A DNA stretch of 64,000 bases from Orbilia blumenaviensis (lineage: Eukaryota > Ascomycota > Orbiliomycetes > Orbiliales > Orbiliaceae). Where the stretch lies: positions 372,001-436,000 of the forward strand of contig JAVHNS010000013.1 in the NCBI GenBank assembly GCA_036872755.1. Reading direction: 5' to 3'. Both the position numbers and the translations under genes were made by a program. Positions within the stretch are counted from its first letter, which is position 1. The number at the start of each line of letters is the position of its first letter. Shown here in pieces: positions 10,625-24,034 of this stretch. The notes beneath the pieces were generated by a model that was given only the letters and a program-made list of their open reading frames with translations, was not told the DNA's origin and did no database searches.

Positions 10625-13600
10625 GGCTTTTGGGAATTTCAGCCACGTTCTCGGAATTTTCTATTACTGCTAGTCCCTCAAATTCCAAACGCAAGGTTCC
10701 TGGACTCGTAGCCAAAGCGACTGCTGATGTTATCTCCAGAAGCGGATGATCTGATCGTTCGAAATTGCCCAGCTGCTCCTTGATGATTCCAATCTAATGA
10801 CCTAAGAATTTGTGCTGTTCGTGATGTACCGTATACACCCTAAGGTGGACGGGCCGAGTGTTTGGGGGCGGGATGAAAGCCGAGAGCTGATGCCTAAACA
10901 CAGTCTGTCGGGAGGCAAGCTTTGACTGATAAGAATCCTAGCCTTCTAGATCCTGTTTGTTATACCAGAATTCAGGAGCGTGTATGTTCCCCCCTTGTTG
11001 ATGAAAGGGCCAGCTGGGAATCGAAAGCAATATGTCGAGAAAACAGAAAAAGTGATCGTAGATGGAAACCTTCGAGGGTTTTTGGTCGATTTGCTAAGGT
11101 TACATCAAAAAGATGGAATTCGAAGTTCAAATTTAGTAAACGGCATCAGGGGAGGCTGGATGGGCCCTAGCTTTATGCGGGCTAGGCTGCCCAGGATCTT
11201 GGGCATGCCGATGTCACTCAACCGCCGCATAGCGACTGCCCAGCGGACAATTGTTTGGGAAACATTGGCTCGGAAAGTGGGTATATACGGGGGTCCAATA
11301 CGAAACTCAGGCACAAAGGATACGGGACCTGGTTTACAGATATTCGATTTTTGACATTAATCAATTTCTAATACCGTCGAGATTCTCGGATTTCTGGGCG
11401 TGACCCTACATTACAGTATATCATATCCAGAGAAATGCGTTGCCTGGTCGTTCACAGTGGGCACGTGGTCATATTTTGCCTGCGAAATGGCCCGTACCGT
11501 GGCAACTCGAGCTCCAGCACGCCACTGCCGCTGGCCCCGCTTAGCCAGCATTACCAAGGTGTGATATGTTCAAATTTCTAAGGCGTTGGGAGAGGTATCA
11601 CTTTTTGGGTATGCATATCTCCTGAACCGAGCTCAGAATCGACCGCCCATTGAGTTGTCATTTGATTTGATTCACGATTTCACGGAAGGTACCTAGGTAG
11701 ATATCGACCCTGGGCTTTTACCGGCAATATTACTCTTCGAATCTTCAACTTTAATTCTAGGACCTCTGACTTGCATTTCTCAATAATCTCCAACTTATAT
11801 GCCATATATCCTGTATAATTTTCGGTATTCTCACCGCTGGCCGGCGCAATAATAATTCTTTGTGCAAGCCGCAGACGCCTCAACCAGGGTTTAGAAGGGG
11901 GGAGTATGAGGTAAATGTCTAAGACGTTGGGATCTCAGAGGATTCCCCTTACCAAAAATATACTTGTTTAGGCCATATAACACTAAGGACCATAGTGCAC
12001 ATCTTTGCCAGATTGACAGTAGACCTTGTTGACTGAAGATCGATATCACTGGGAATCCATTAACTCCGACAGACCGGTTTCGCAATTCTGATACTTCGCT
12101 AATAGAACCTTAAGCAAAAACTACTTGACCGCAATGATAGATGAGATGAGATCTTCGATTCCAGGATTAAATAGAAGCTCTACGCGAAAATATTGTTTTG
12201 CGGGGTAGACAGGATATCCTACCCTCACTAAACCCCTCTCGTCATTTACTCGAGACATGCAGACTACATATATGCGAGAAACAATTTCGCTTGTATAGGT
12301 AAGCCATGCAGTAGAACCTTCCGATGCTATGATAGTCTCGGGTCCAAAGCATTGGTAATTAAAATCATGTCTCTGGTTTGACAGTTAACGAGACCTTGAA
12401 CGATCAAGGAAAGTGGCATTGTGGTTGCCAAGTATTCGAACACCGGAGCCCCTAGAAAATTAGCGTAAGATATCTCAAGATCAGAAGGTGGTTTCGCAAA
12501 ACCATTAGAATGATCAAGAGATAAGATGAGATCTTAGGTAATCGAAATAGATCAGTAAGGGTCGGTTGCGATTTCTAGAACACTACATCCAAACACCAAT
12601 GTTCTAGGTATACAAATTCGAATACAGTGCGATATCAGGAAGTTGGGGTGGGTTCAGAGTCTATCAAAGCTATGACTGATTTTTAAATCTAAGGCTTCAC
12701 GCCTTAAATTTACCATGTCTGGATATCGAGCGATATATAACATACGAGGCTTTCTAATATGTGATATAAGTATCACAAATTTAAACAATTGACATGAAGG
12801 GTGGGATTCAGAGACCAATATCAATATTTCTCATAAACCGTAGATAGCTCCGTCCGATCAAATTATTATACTATCCGCAGTCGTAAAAAGAGGCAAATCA
12901 TGACATATCACTTCATGAATATTTCCGTGGGTGGCAAGAAAGTCTAAAAAACCCCCGCCTAGTTAGAATATTACATTACAGGGAGTATCATCCCAAAATT
13001 GTAATGTATGAATTGATTATCAATTGAACCAGATCTCGAGGCCTATCCATTGATAGGAGATATGTCATCCCCCACCGACTTTGGAATTTCCAGTTTTTCA
13101 TCAGTACCAATTCAGAAGCCATAGAAGTTTAAATGTGTCGATAATATCCTCAAACTAACATGATCTACTACAACTGCGTGGGACATACCTAGTCTCCAGC
13201 TAACCAATGCAGGACCGAGTATGTGCGGGATTTGCTATTGAATGACGTGTGGAAAACATATAATTCCGGGATATTATCAATATCACCCTCACCATATATG
13301 CACACCACGTTGCTATTTTCCCGACTTCCCGTTCTAGCGAGAAGGCACCTTGCAGATGTGCGTGCGGAGCACCAAACGGCGGGTATTCGCTTGGTCAGTA
13401 CTTGCGGATCCTTTTAGGGACGAAAACCGGGGCGGTGTCATCGAAAAATATTCAGAAAATGCTCAAGCACAAGCACATGTACATGTAGGTTCGAGGCTAG
13501 ATCGAAATATCTTTGGCCCACGTGTGCTTCGGAGTTAACACCAGTTGGGGATGGTTCGAATGCCATGATCCCGTTTGACATCTGCAATGCAATGCAAGTG

Positions 13601-15234
13601 CAGAGGCTGGAGATAGCCAGAACCGATAGGCTCCCACATAAATCGAGCGTATACCTTGTAAGCAAATGTTGAACCCTCCCTCTAGCTCTTAAGCTCTCAA
13701 TATTAGCGCCTGCGGAACCAGGTTAGCTATACCTCCAAAGTTTAGCACGGGAGCTTACTAGAGATATCACCGAGGCTCGATAACGCATGACATTTTTAAT
13801 ACATTTGGAATCGAAATGAGTTGCATTGAATTGAAACTGAATTCTTGGGTTGAAACATATCTGGGTGAGAAAGCCACAATCAGGATTCGAGATCTTGGTA
13901 AAAAAACAAGTCCCCCGGTTCCTAGGCTTGGCTTCACGTAATCCGTTTGAATCTCTCCGCGTTTTCCAACGTCACAGCCTGTCATCATCATGGTTTCGCA
14001 GAGGTGGTGTTTGTATGAAAGGAGTGACTGGCCTAGGTCTGCCAAGGTGCATTGGTCTCCGCAGCTTCCATTTATCTTCGAGAACTTAAGCACAATCAAG
14101 GTAATTGTTTCTATACAGAACCCGAAATAGTAAGCTCAAGCGAGAAAGAAGTTGTTTCTTCACATGCTGGGGTTTTTCTAGAGGTTGGATGTGGAGGTCT
14201 TTGACTTAGCATTCGGTTGGCCTTCGGCTGCCAGGGTAGGGCTGGGATAGCCCGGCCGCATTAACTATTTGCGCCAGGCCGATTGAGAAACCCGGTGCGG
14301 CGTTTGGAGGTTCTGAAAAATAATACTAGCAACTGATACACGCCTGCCCGACTCGTTCGCAAAACATGATATCGCAAGGCATCAACATTAGGAACACTCC
14401 ATTCGAGGAAGACCCTGAAGGTATCGCACTCCATTTTTGTTGTCGTTTTAAACGTTTTAGCGTCAGCTTGGCTGGCTAAGGAAAATAAGGGAAAGCTGAT
14501 CCCGTTCAAACTCCCCGTTCCTTAGTTGCATCCACAGATAAATGAATTGATGTATGTAAATGGCTTTTGATGAAACCTGGATGCCCAGCTGAGGCTACAA
14601 GCTTTTTGAATCCACGACGACAATAGTTCTGTCGGCTGAATGTTCACAATTGGCAATTGATTCGCTGATAGAGCATGGACGGCCCCACAGGTGCTCGGTT
14701 CCAGACCTACCTCACTCAGTATATGACCTTTACTATCAGTCTGGATCTATACAGATCGTCGGGTGGCTTTGATGATAATGTATCTACTCGCAGCTCCACT
14801 CGTCTCAATGAAGAACCTCGATTGGTCGTCATACCCCTAACTTTCAAACTAGGTTGAGCACAATATCCCAGCTCCCCCAGTTTAAAGATGATAGTAGAGC
14901 TTCGAAACTTAATTCCTTCCTTTTATATCTATCATGTACTTTTCCAATTCCGGACTCTCCATATTGTGTACTCGGCCCCTCTTACCACTCAACGAGGGCG
15001 CCAATACATGCGCCAGTTTCATTGCATGTGCCCGTGACTATACTTCCCCTAGTGACCATATACACATCAGGCTCGCGGGGGGACTCCGAAACCGCAACTA
15101 TCGCTTCGATCGTGGAGAAGTATAAGACTGTCATATGTCCCACTTCTGTTATCGATTCTTCTACTACCACTCTATCGGATCATCATTATCTTTTATCATT
15201 TACCTTTTGGTATCCACAAATAAGAGACTTAACC
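10625..15234. other. Gene desert of about 4.6 kb
   Basis: Apart from the promoter of the small secreted gene at the left edge and that of the DUF7029-like gene at the right edge, no coding region is supported. Open frames are all short, many starting at non-ATG codons, and none carries a recognisable motif or spliced continuation. The stretch 11.4-13.3 kb is visibly rich in TpA and stop codons in all frames, as in old decayed sequence. A palindromic element sits at 12685-12711. Confidence 0.55.
12685..12711. repeat. Imperfect palindrome in the gene desert
   Basis: Two 11-nt arms (AAATCTAAGGC and GCCTTAAATTT) flank a 5-nt loop. The inner six pairs are perfect and one mismatch interrupts the outer stem. 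No gene is adjacent, so its role, if any, is unknown. Confidence 0.5.
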
Positions 15235-17160
15235 ATGGTGGCCTCGACACTTCTTTCCACTATTCTGTCTATAGGGCTGCTTGGGCTCCAGGTTTCTGCT
15301 AGTCCCATAGCCAACCCCCAGGCAATCACTCCTCTGAAGCCTATCAGGGAAGATGACCTACCATCTGGGACATTTACCCTCAATAATTTCCAAAGGAGAT
15401 CTGTTAGAGACTCTATGGATGATGCGATTGAGTTACTACCTATCAATGAAGATGACCTTACCCCTCCTCATCTAAGGAAAAGGTCTGATGACCTTTCAAG
15501 GTTGGATCTAAAGGAGAATGTTAGGATGATTTACGGTGGCGTCGTCTGTAAGTAACAATATCCATTACTCAAGTAGTATAAACCCTTCTATCACCGAATT
15601 TCAACTAATAAAATACCTTGTGTAGCTAAATCGCAAATATACATGGCCAACATGACTCTACACCAGCCCGAGGACGGCCACCCACTGATTATGATGGAAA
15701 GATTTGATGGTCTCCTGAAGGAGGTCTCTTGCGGTACTGAAAGTATTACCTTGGACTTCCACCATAAGGAGGCTATGGACTATGCTATCAAGACTTGGGA
15801 CTGGATCAATGAGGGCGATGAGGACTACTTCTTCCTTATTGCCAACCACCCAGGATGCGGTGAAGACGCCCAGCGAAGCCCATACAGAGTCGGCAAGGTT
15901 CAGTACGACCAGACAACCTTCCGAACTATCCTTACCACTGAGGCCATCGAATGGAACGCCGTAGCAAGCGACTTCGATATCAGCCTTGGAAGCGCAAACC
16001 TTTCCAAACGTGTCTCCAAGCGCGGAATTACAAGTGCCGATATCACCAAACGAGGATTCTTTGATGTCTTCTCCAACTTTGACTTTGGAAAATCCGTCTA
16101 CTGGGATCTTAGTGTTGGCGATGACCACAGCCGGAAGGCCATCATGTCCGACCCCTTCCACCAATTTGGCAAAGTCGACCTTAATTGTGTTGGATGCCAT
16201 CTTGCTGGTGGACTCCAGGTCACTGGTTACATCAAAGTCGTAAAGTTCGATGTGAAGGAACTTTACATTGGCGCTAAGCCTCAGAACCTTCGTGGAAAAT
16301 TGGAATTGGAGACTATACTCCGTGCCGCCATCCCCCACGGCATACTCAAGACCAGCAAAACCCTCTTCTCAGTGGGTATTCCCGGACTGAGTATCCCCAA
16401 GATCTTCATACTCGGACCATCCCTACAATATGAAGTCGGAGCAGCTATCGCTACTAGCGGCGCTGCTAACTTCAGTGTCGGTGCTTCTGCAACCCTCCCT
16501 AACGGTGCCGCTTTGTATGGAGACCTCCTAGACCCTTCTAAATCTGAGGCAAATGGGTTTGGAGGAACAACTATTGACCCAGTTATCAAACTCAACGATC
16601 TCAGCGTCGCCGCCTCAGTTTTTGCCTACTCTAAGCCGATTGTTGCGTTCGGTGTCAAAATCCTTGATAAAATTGGTGCCGAATGCGCCCTCGAACTCAA
16701 CTTACCTCTCATTGGTCTTGATGTCAGGGCTGGTTACAACAAGAATGGTTTCTGCCCAGAAAGCTCGAAGCTGAATACAAGAGCTATCACTACTGGTATG
16801 AAGTCAAGCTCCGGCGCAAACATTGAACTCTGGTTCAAGGCTGGGAAGTTCACTGGAATCCCACAGTTAGTCCCCAACTACGATAAGAAGCTCTGGGGCG
16901 TAAGGTGGCCATTCAACGAGCTCTGCTTCGCAGTTGGACCAGATAACTCTGGCCCGGGACCAGTGATTCCAGAGGTAGCGACCGCAGCAGTCCCAGATCT
17001 GCCAACTCCTACAATTGGCTCACCGGCTGAGGATAACGAAGTCATGCCAACTCTAACTTTGACTAGAGCCCAGGGCGCATATGTTCCTGGCGATGCCCCC
17101 ACCCCGGCGCCAGAGGTTAATATTCCTAGCCGTCGAGGAGTCAGACGCGCTACTTTGTAA
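15235..17160 (+). CDS. Secreted DUF7029/DUF7223-type fungal protein with Kex2-like sites
   Basis: Two exons, 15235-15547 and 15626-17160, joined in phase (GTAAGT donor, TGTAG acceptor), give 615 aa. The start is an ATG in an ACCATGG context followed by a signal peptide (about aa 1-23, ending SAS). Residues 24-100 are a propeptide-like region with two copies of an LxPIxEDDL motif, each followed by a dibasic site (FQRR, LRKR). Residues about 105-225 resemble the fungal DUF7029 domain: a conserved SCGTESITLDF, YAIKTWDWINE and IANHPGCGEDAQRSPYRV. A KR-rich linker follows (LSKRVSKRG, ITKRG). The C-terminal domain (about aa 260-505) starts with CVGCHLAGGLQVTG and is beta-rich, as in DUF7223. The last 80 residues are Pro/Thr-rich without a GPI signal. 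The molecular function of the family is not known to me; a secreted or wall location is inferred. The family call is from memory of sequence patterns. Confidence 0.7.
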
Positions 17161-18584
17161 TACTGTTTCTTTGTTTTGATATTCCCTTTGTCACTTTTAT
17201 ACCCCAGGTTATACCATTTGGCTTTGTCGGCGGAAATCTGTTTTATTGTTTATATTGTACGAGGATACCCTAGTTTGCACCCAGCGGGATGCTTGTATAT
17301 TGTGCGTATATATACTAAATACCCTTCCTTTGTTCGATCACTTGATTGTTGTCATTTTATTTTGTTTTTTTTATACCCATAGCGTTACTTGTATATATTT
17401 CATATCCTTCTATTCACACATTCCTCCTATACGAAAGGAATGGTATTTTCTGACCAGCAGTTGGCAATTCTACTTGATGTAGGAGCTCGCGAATTATGAG
17501 TTGAGAATGTGGTATTTTTGACTCAACGAATGAGGTTACACATACCAACCCACGCTCGCAGGCCTAGCGGCAGCAGGCCGACAACTGCAATACCAGCTGG
17601 CTGACCTGGATTGCATCCTTTCAAGGCTGATGCGTTTTGCGCATAACTTTGGAGGCAATCTCTCAGCCGTCGAGAGACCCCAGATCGTGTGCACTGAAAG
17701 TCCGACAACAGACGTAAATTGGAGTTTCGTCTGCATGCCCCACAGCGCAGTTGGCGGGCTTATTTTTACTAACCCCAGTTCAAATGACCTCACTACTAGC
17801 CGGGGTAATTTTCAGCGGATCGGGCAAGTGCCAATGCTCTGGAAAACTGATTGGAGACTGGGATGCTAATACGATACATCTTTCATGATCCTCTTGCCGC
17901 CTCGGGCTCGTCAAAAGGATCTCAAAGCCATATAGACGAAACGCCCCGAAATTTTTTCGCGTTCGAAACCCGATCTCCATAGTGCCGAGCCTGTTGGATG
18001 AACTGGTACCTGACGCCAATGTAGCCTGTCATATCCGCTATGCGGCGAGGCTACATGCCTACCCGATGGCAATGCAACAATAGGCGGTCTTGGTTTTGGC
18101 TTGGTATCACGAACCCAAGCAAATAGGAGATGAAGAATTCCATGCCCAGATGGCTATTTCTGGTCAATTGCTTGGGTTGCATGTTTTCCATTTCCCGCGA
18201 CTGTCCGTGAGGCTTTGTTTATCGCCCTCTCCCGCTCGCTCTTACATACTCCCACCCTCGCTCTCTTCCTTCGTTCCCCAGAAGTTCATCTCCAGTTCTT
18301 GTAATATTGCCGTTTGTGGTTATCGGTACTATCTTCGTAGTCACTCTCTGCCTCGTCGGATTGAAGGAGGAAAGAAGCACGCGTTTTCCAACACACTCGT
18401 TCGCAACACATTTCAAGCCGATAGAGCCTTATAGACGTCTTCCCAGACTTCAAGATCGAATCCCGCTCTCACGCATATATCCCCTGCAAGCGCCCAAAGG
18501 ATTCGCTTTAGGACCAGTATCTATAGTTACTAATTGTTTATACTACTCACTCTTCTTCTTCTTCCACTCAATCAACCTGTCAAA
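17161..18584. other. Intergenic spacer and leader of the GH72 gene
   Basis: The left part is the 3' flank of the DUF7029-like gene. From about 18200 to 18584 the plus strand is pyrimidine-rich, typical of a fungal promoter and 5' leader for the GH72 gene. No gene was recognised at 17500-18100 in either strand. Confidence 0.5.
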
Positions 18585-20299
18585 ATGCTTTTCTCTACTT
18601 TGGCCGGCCTGGCTACCCTTGTAGCTTCGACTTCTGCAGCTCTCACCCCGATCACGATCCGTGGGAATGCATTCTACTCTGGAAATTCTCGTTTCTATGT
18701 CCGCGGTGTCGACTACCAGCCCGGAGGGGCATCAGATCCAAAGGACCCTCTAGCAGATCCTGCGATCTGTGGGCGTGATATCCCGGCTATGAAAGAGCTA
18801 GGACTGAATGCCATCCGTGTCTGTAAGTCTTTGGCGTATATATATCGATTCTGATAACAGCAGTACTTGCTTGTTTGTTTTATATATGGGCTTCGGTACT
18901 GACTTCCAAACAGATATTATAGACAGTGCAGCGGATCATGACGAGTGTATGGAGATGTTGGATGATGCTGGCATCTACCTTATTTTGGATGTTAGTTTAA
19001 ATGTTATATCTAGTCGTCTAGGTACGAAATCCACTAACCTCATCTAGGTCAATACGCCTACCCACTCGATTTCACGTGATAATCCGGGCATCTCGTACAA
19101 TGAGGTCTACTTGCAGGTAAATAGCCTTCTGTGTACCGTTCAAGTACCATCCATAGAAACTGACAGTATGTTACTAGCACGTCTTTGGAACCATGGACGT
19201 CATGGGCAAATATCCCAACTTGATGGCCTACTTCGCTGGCAATGAGGTCGTCAACAATGAGACCAATACCTACGCCGCCACATATGTCAAAGCTACTGTT
19301 CGTGATATGAAAGCATACCAGAAGGCCCGCAAATTGCGAGCTATCCCTATTGGGTACTCTGCTGCAGACGTCGCACAAAACCGTCAGCTCATTGCTGAGT
19401 ACATGAACTCCGGACCGGACGCTGAGCGTGTCGACTTCCATGCCTTCAATGATTACTCTTGGTGCGGTGCCGACAGTTCATATCTGATTTCCGGATATGA
19501 TCAGAAGGTCAAGAACTACACTGGATATGGTATCCCTACTTTGTATGCCTCCCCGTCTGCAGCCGATTGTGAGAATGTTACTGATAGTATTACAGCTTGT
19601 CCGAGTTCGGCTGCAATACAAACCCTCCAAGAACCTTTGCCGAAGTCGAATCCATCTACCATACCAATATGACCGGCGTCTTCAGCGGTGGGCTTGTGTA
19701 TGAATGGACCCAAGAGCCAAACAACTATGTATGTCTCAGAATGTTTGCATTATATGATATCGCCTAACACGAACGGATAATATAGGGTCTCGTCCAAGTT
19801 TCCAAGGATCTCAAGACCATTGAGCCTCTCGTCGACTATGAAAACTTGAAGGAAATGTATGAAAAGGTTCCTAACCCATCCGGAGACGGCGGTGCTACTC
19901 TCACCTCAAGCGATCCTTCCGAATGCCCTTCCCGCGTCCCCGGTGTCTGGGACGCTGAGTGTAGCCTCCCATCCATGCGTAAGTACCCATTGTCGACGAT
20001 ACTTTCACATCTGGGAGACTTGAAACAATGCTAACTTGACCCACTTTTATACAGCCCGCAGAGCTGAAGGTTATCTCACCAACGGCGCCGGTGAACCCCT
20101 CGGTCTTGACGGCCCAAGCAACCAATGGAGCGGCCCAGCTCCACCACCTAGCGAAACTGAGACTGGAGGACCAGCTGAGGCTACCACTACATCGCCAAAT
20201 GCTGCCCCCGGAATCATTCCATCCCTTAACTTTGTGGCGATCGGATCTATCACTTCGATAGTCATCGCCGGTTTGTTGGGTGGAGCTGCTCTTTTGTAG
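18585..20299 (+). CDS. GPI-anchored 1,3-beta-glucanosyltransferase (GH72, Gas/Gel family)
   Basis: Cell-surface enzyme that cleaves and re-joins beta-1,3-glucan chains, elongating wall glucan. Seven exons: 18585-18822, 18914-18990, 19048-19116, 19178-19542, 19596-19728, 19786-19978 and 20055-20299. All phases agree and give 439 aa. Signal peptide at aa 1-19. The GH72 domain starts with ITIRGNAFY and FYVRGVDYQPGG. The acid/base Glu is E151 in FAGNEVVN and the nucleophile Glu is E253 in LSEFGC, about the spacing of yeast Gas1. Potential N-glycosylation sites occur. After the catalytic domain comes a short Cys-containing tail (DPSECPSRVPGVWDAEC) but no X8/CBM43 module, so it is the shorter Gel1/Gas5-like type. 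The C-terminus (PSLNF, then a run of hydrophobics ending GGAALL) is a GPI-attachment signal, with omega site probably near SPNAAPG. Paralogue assignment within the family was not possible. Confidence 0.93.
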
Positions 20300-23200
20300 A
20301 AAGAATAGAACATTTTCTCTTGGGTGCATGTTTGGATATGCATATTAAAGGGATATGTATAAAAAAAAGAGAAGGGATGGGGATTAAAATTGATTCATTA
20401 CACCTTTGTAGTACTCTTATGGCTCTTTGCCTGCCTTTCGTCTTCTGTTTCCCTTTTTTTTCTTCGGAAGACGTTTTTTTCCCTATTACATTTTTTTCGG
20501 CCTTCTCCCTGCTGCTTTTGATGAATTTCTACGCTCTTGACGATAAACAGGTTTTTTTTTTTTCTCTTTCGGAAATTCGGTTCAATGCAAGCCATCTTCT
20601 TTTCTCAACCCGAAAAATCTCGGACTTTTATTGATCGTAAAGGAATCGGGGTGCATATACTCGATTGCAGCTTCGGAGTCTATCAGACCGAATGTATCAT
20701 GCAGCTGTAGACGTGAAATTTTTCCATAGATGTGCAGCTACTAGCATGCTGGATATATGCCGCCTGCAGCTCCATGCAACGGGATTTATATGTATAATAG
20801 TATTACCTGGAAGGGGTGTACACATTCGAGGAATAACTTGGATCGACTTACTTCTCCGGATTGAAAACTGCTTCGGAATCTTGCATAGCTGCAAGCCAAA
20901 GAATGCAACGCCCGATATAATATGGATTAGTATATCAAACTACCTATGCATGCGTAAGAACAGTGTTTTTCTTGCGACATTGGCTAGGCGTTGGTGAGCT
21001 GGCAGCTGAAGCTTTAGCTCCATTTAGTGTAACCATCAATCCACAAGGCTACACTGATCATTCTGGTATTTCTTTTATGCGTTATGTGCATTTTGCATAC
21101 TGCACGCTGCGCACACAGGGTAAACCATTTCGTCCCGTCTTTGTTCGGGTAGAGATTCCACAGTCGAAATGTTCCGATAAGTACAGTACTAAGTAACTCT
21201 GGGGGCGTAAAGGACGGGTCGCATGAGGGGACGAAATAGGTAACCGAAGTAAAAGGTGGGAGAATAGTGGGGTGTGTGTGAAAGATTTTTTCTTTCTTAG
21301 TTTTTTGTATCGTGATAAAATCGTGGAGATAACCGATCGCGTATCGGCAGCAGGGTGATACCAGACCCAGGAGGCTGGGGACCAGCTAGCTAACCACGGA
21401 GCTCGAGTTGAACCATACTAGTTGCAGAAGTGGGTCGTATGAGGTCAACTCGTACTCGGCTGTCGAAATGCAACATTGATATCGATACAGCTCAGTCTCG
21501 TTACTAATGTATAGCGCTCATACTAGTTATAAGTTAAAGGCTCTGCTGGTAGCGAGCCGTGTATGCATATGCGTATGCGTATGCGTGATACTCCTGTGAG
21601 CACAATGTGATATATCTACGAATAGATAGATACACCGCTCTAAAAAAATCCGGATGCGAGAGTAAGCACCACATACTTAGCTAAGATGCGGAAAAATTCT
21701 TTCGGGGGGACATCCGATTTGCAAATCTGATGAAACCAAGTCGCCTCCAACTATCTGGCTTTCGATAATAAAATTAAGATCAAGATTTTAGTTTATCAGG
21801 TGGTAGTTACGCCACCAACTCACCATTGGCCATTCATGAACAGTTTGCGGGATTTTATTCAGCTCCGTATTTCGTAAAACAAATCTAAGACAAGCAGAAG
21901 AGATAAAAACTAAGAGTATGCGAGGGAAAACAAGATAGTTGATAATTAAGTGGTTGTGTCGACTCTGTCAGCGGGTTATCACGGGTTCTGGGATGAAGAG
22001 TACTCGAATATGATGACCAATTGATGAAATCCAGAAAAACTTTAGACCCCGTAGGCCTAGACCGCCTTCAGTCTTGAAAATACGTCATAGAAAAAGGCGA
22101 TCAAATTGAATACGGACATGTGCTATCGTAGCGACCTGGTTTTGTAATAGTAGCAACCCATGGTGGGGTCGTTCACGTTAAAGTTTATCACAACCAAGAG
22201 TATGAGGGACCAATATCCCGACTCCCCCCTTCTTTTTCGGACATCAAATGTGAGCTCTGTGATGTATGTATACCGTATTGATATACCATGATTTGAATCT
22301 GGACCGACGCAAATATTACTATCGTAATTGTGATTTTTGCCTGAGCTGAGCTCACCGCCCCACTCGGGTCTGGATTGAGAGACACCATGGCCCCAACAGC
22401 TCTCTGCTCCGGCGTCGCAATCGCGATCGGGAACCAACAGTTAATGACTAGATTTGTTCCCCCTCATCTACAGATCACCCCAGGGGCAAGTAGGTCCAGT
22501 GGCTTGGGCCTGGGCACGATAGGAGCCGCGGGAGACTTTCAGGGTCAAACCTGTAGCTTACGAGGTCCATGGTCCCCTAGATAAACTTAAATATCACTAC
22601 GTTAAATTTTTACTCGATTAGGTTTTGCCTCTCTGTGTTTTCGTTGTCCTAGATCGAACCAATTAGTATATTGAAGTTTAGGATCTAAACAGTGTCAATT
22701 GCAGCCGATCCAAACCAGCAAGATGGTCGGGTGCTATGTTAAATGTATTGTCAGGCTTAAGCGATAAACTGCACACTGGTAGGTACCCAGCTCCGTATAT
22801 TTGCAGACTCATGAGCTCACCAGGGACTTATTTTCCTGAATCTTTGAATAATAATAAAATATACGAGGATCATACATACACAATCATACCAAGCTAGGCT
22901 GTATGGTCGAGGGCTCGAGGCCGAGGATTAGACCAATAGACCCCGTGTCGTGTCGTACGCGGGTCCAGATGATGATACTGGCACACCCGCTTCCTCATAT
23001 ACTAACCAGTAGTCGAGTTCTTACTAAATATTTTTACACTACCAGGTCTCGACTATGACCTCCGCCACAATATTCTACCATAATGAAAAGTACGAGGCCA
23101 AACCTGTTATAAATGTTGATAAAATGAGCCTCTCGGCAAGATATCTAGGTTCAGGTTTATGGTTCAACAACCGGGCTAAACTGTTGTATTTTGGACTCCG

Positions 23201-24034
23201 TCAGGTCGACGGAAACGGATGTTTTACACCCACCTAAACTAGTTTCAGAGCCTCGAATCGCCACTTTTGGTTGTAAAGCTACAGAAGGGGTATTCGTGTT
23301 CGTTTATAAGGCTAAGATTAGGCTAAGCAGCTAATCGAGATCCAGTTAGTAGCCGTTGTTGTAATCTAGTGCCAGCGAAAGCTCAAACATTGCGATTCAA
23401 TGCGAAGCGAGGTTCACCCTCCACACCCAACTCTCTTAAATTTACCTCCAAAAATTTAGCTTCATAGTGGCAAGTGAGAACCGTTTGCAGAACTTGTGGC
23501 CTCGAGAACGGCAAACCTAATAATTTGGCTTTTTTGTAGGGCTATGGTTTCCCGAACCTACTACTGAAGTCTTCGTTTATTCCACTGGTGGTTCTTCTGA
23601 ACGAATAGCAAAACCACACAATAAGGCCTGTGCAATCGAATTTTCTATGATACTTTGTTGAATCATGGCAAAATGAAAATTCGTCAAAAGAGACTTCAGC
23701 AAGGTTCAACCGAAGGCCAGACCAATTTGCAGCCTCTTCGACACTTTGATATGGGTGCTCAAACCGCTACATCCTCGTCGACGACATTATCGGTGTGCGT
23801 ATACCTATGTACGCACACATATATAATGGTCGAGAACCCCCTTTGGCTATCTTTCTCACAGCTCCATCCTCCGATCGTCGCATCTTTCCTTTGCAGATCT
23901 ACAATTAAGCGGGTATACAGATCTAAGCAACGCAATAATCTACTATATCTATACCCAGGGCTGTTCTAGGACCCGCTTTCTTTTAATTATTGGCATTTCG
24001 TTCACGCACTGTTGAACAAACTCGAGGCTTCAAG
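20300..24034. other. Gene desert of about 3.7 kb
   Basis: No supported gene. The first 350 bp are the T-rich 3' flank of the GH72 gene. A short ATGCGT tandem repeat lies at 21561-21587. From 21.6 to 23.7 kb both strands have only short frames without motifs. The last about 250 bp are upstream of the GH114 gene. Confidence 0.55.
21561..21587. repeat. Short (ATGCGT)n-like tandem repeat
   Basis: About four copies of a six-base unit (one imperfect, ATGCAT) occur in tandem in the spacer between the GH72 and GH114 genes. Confidence 0.6.

Noticed and set aside
15658..16338. 226-codon minus-strand open frame opposite the DUF7029-like gene
   Set aside because: It lies fully antisense to a well-supported exon, has no domain, and its openness follows from the codon pattern of the true gene.
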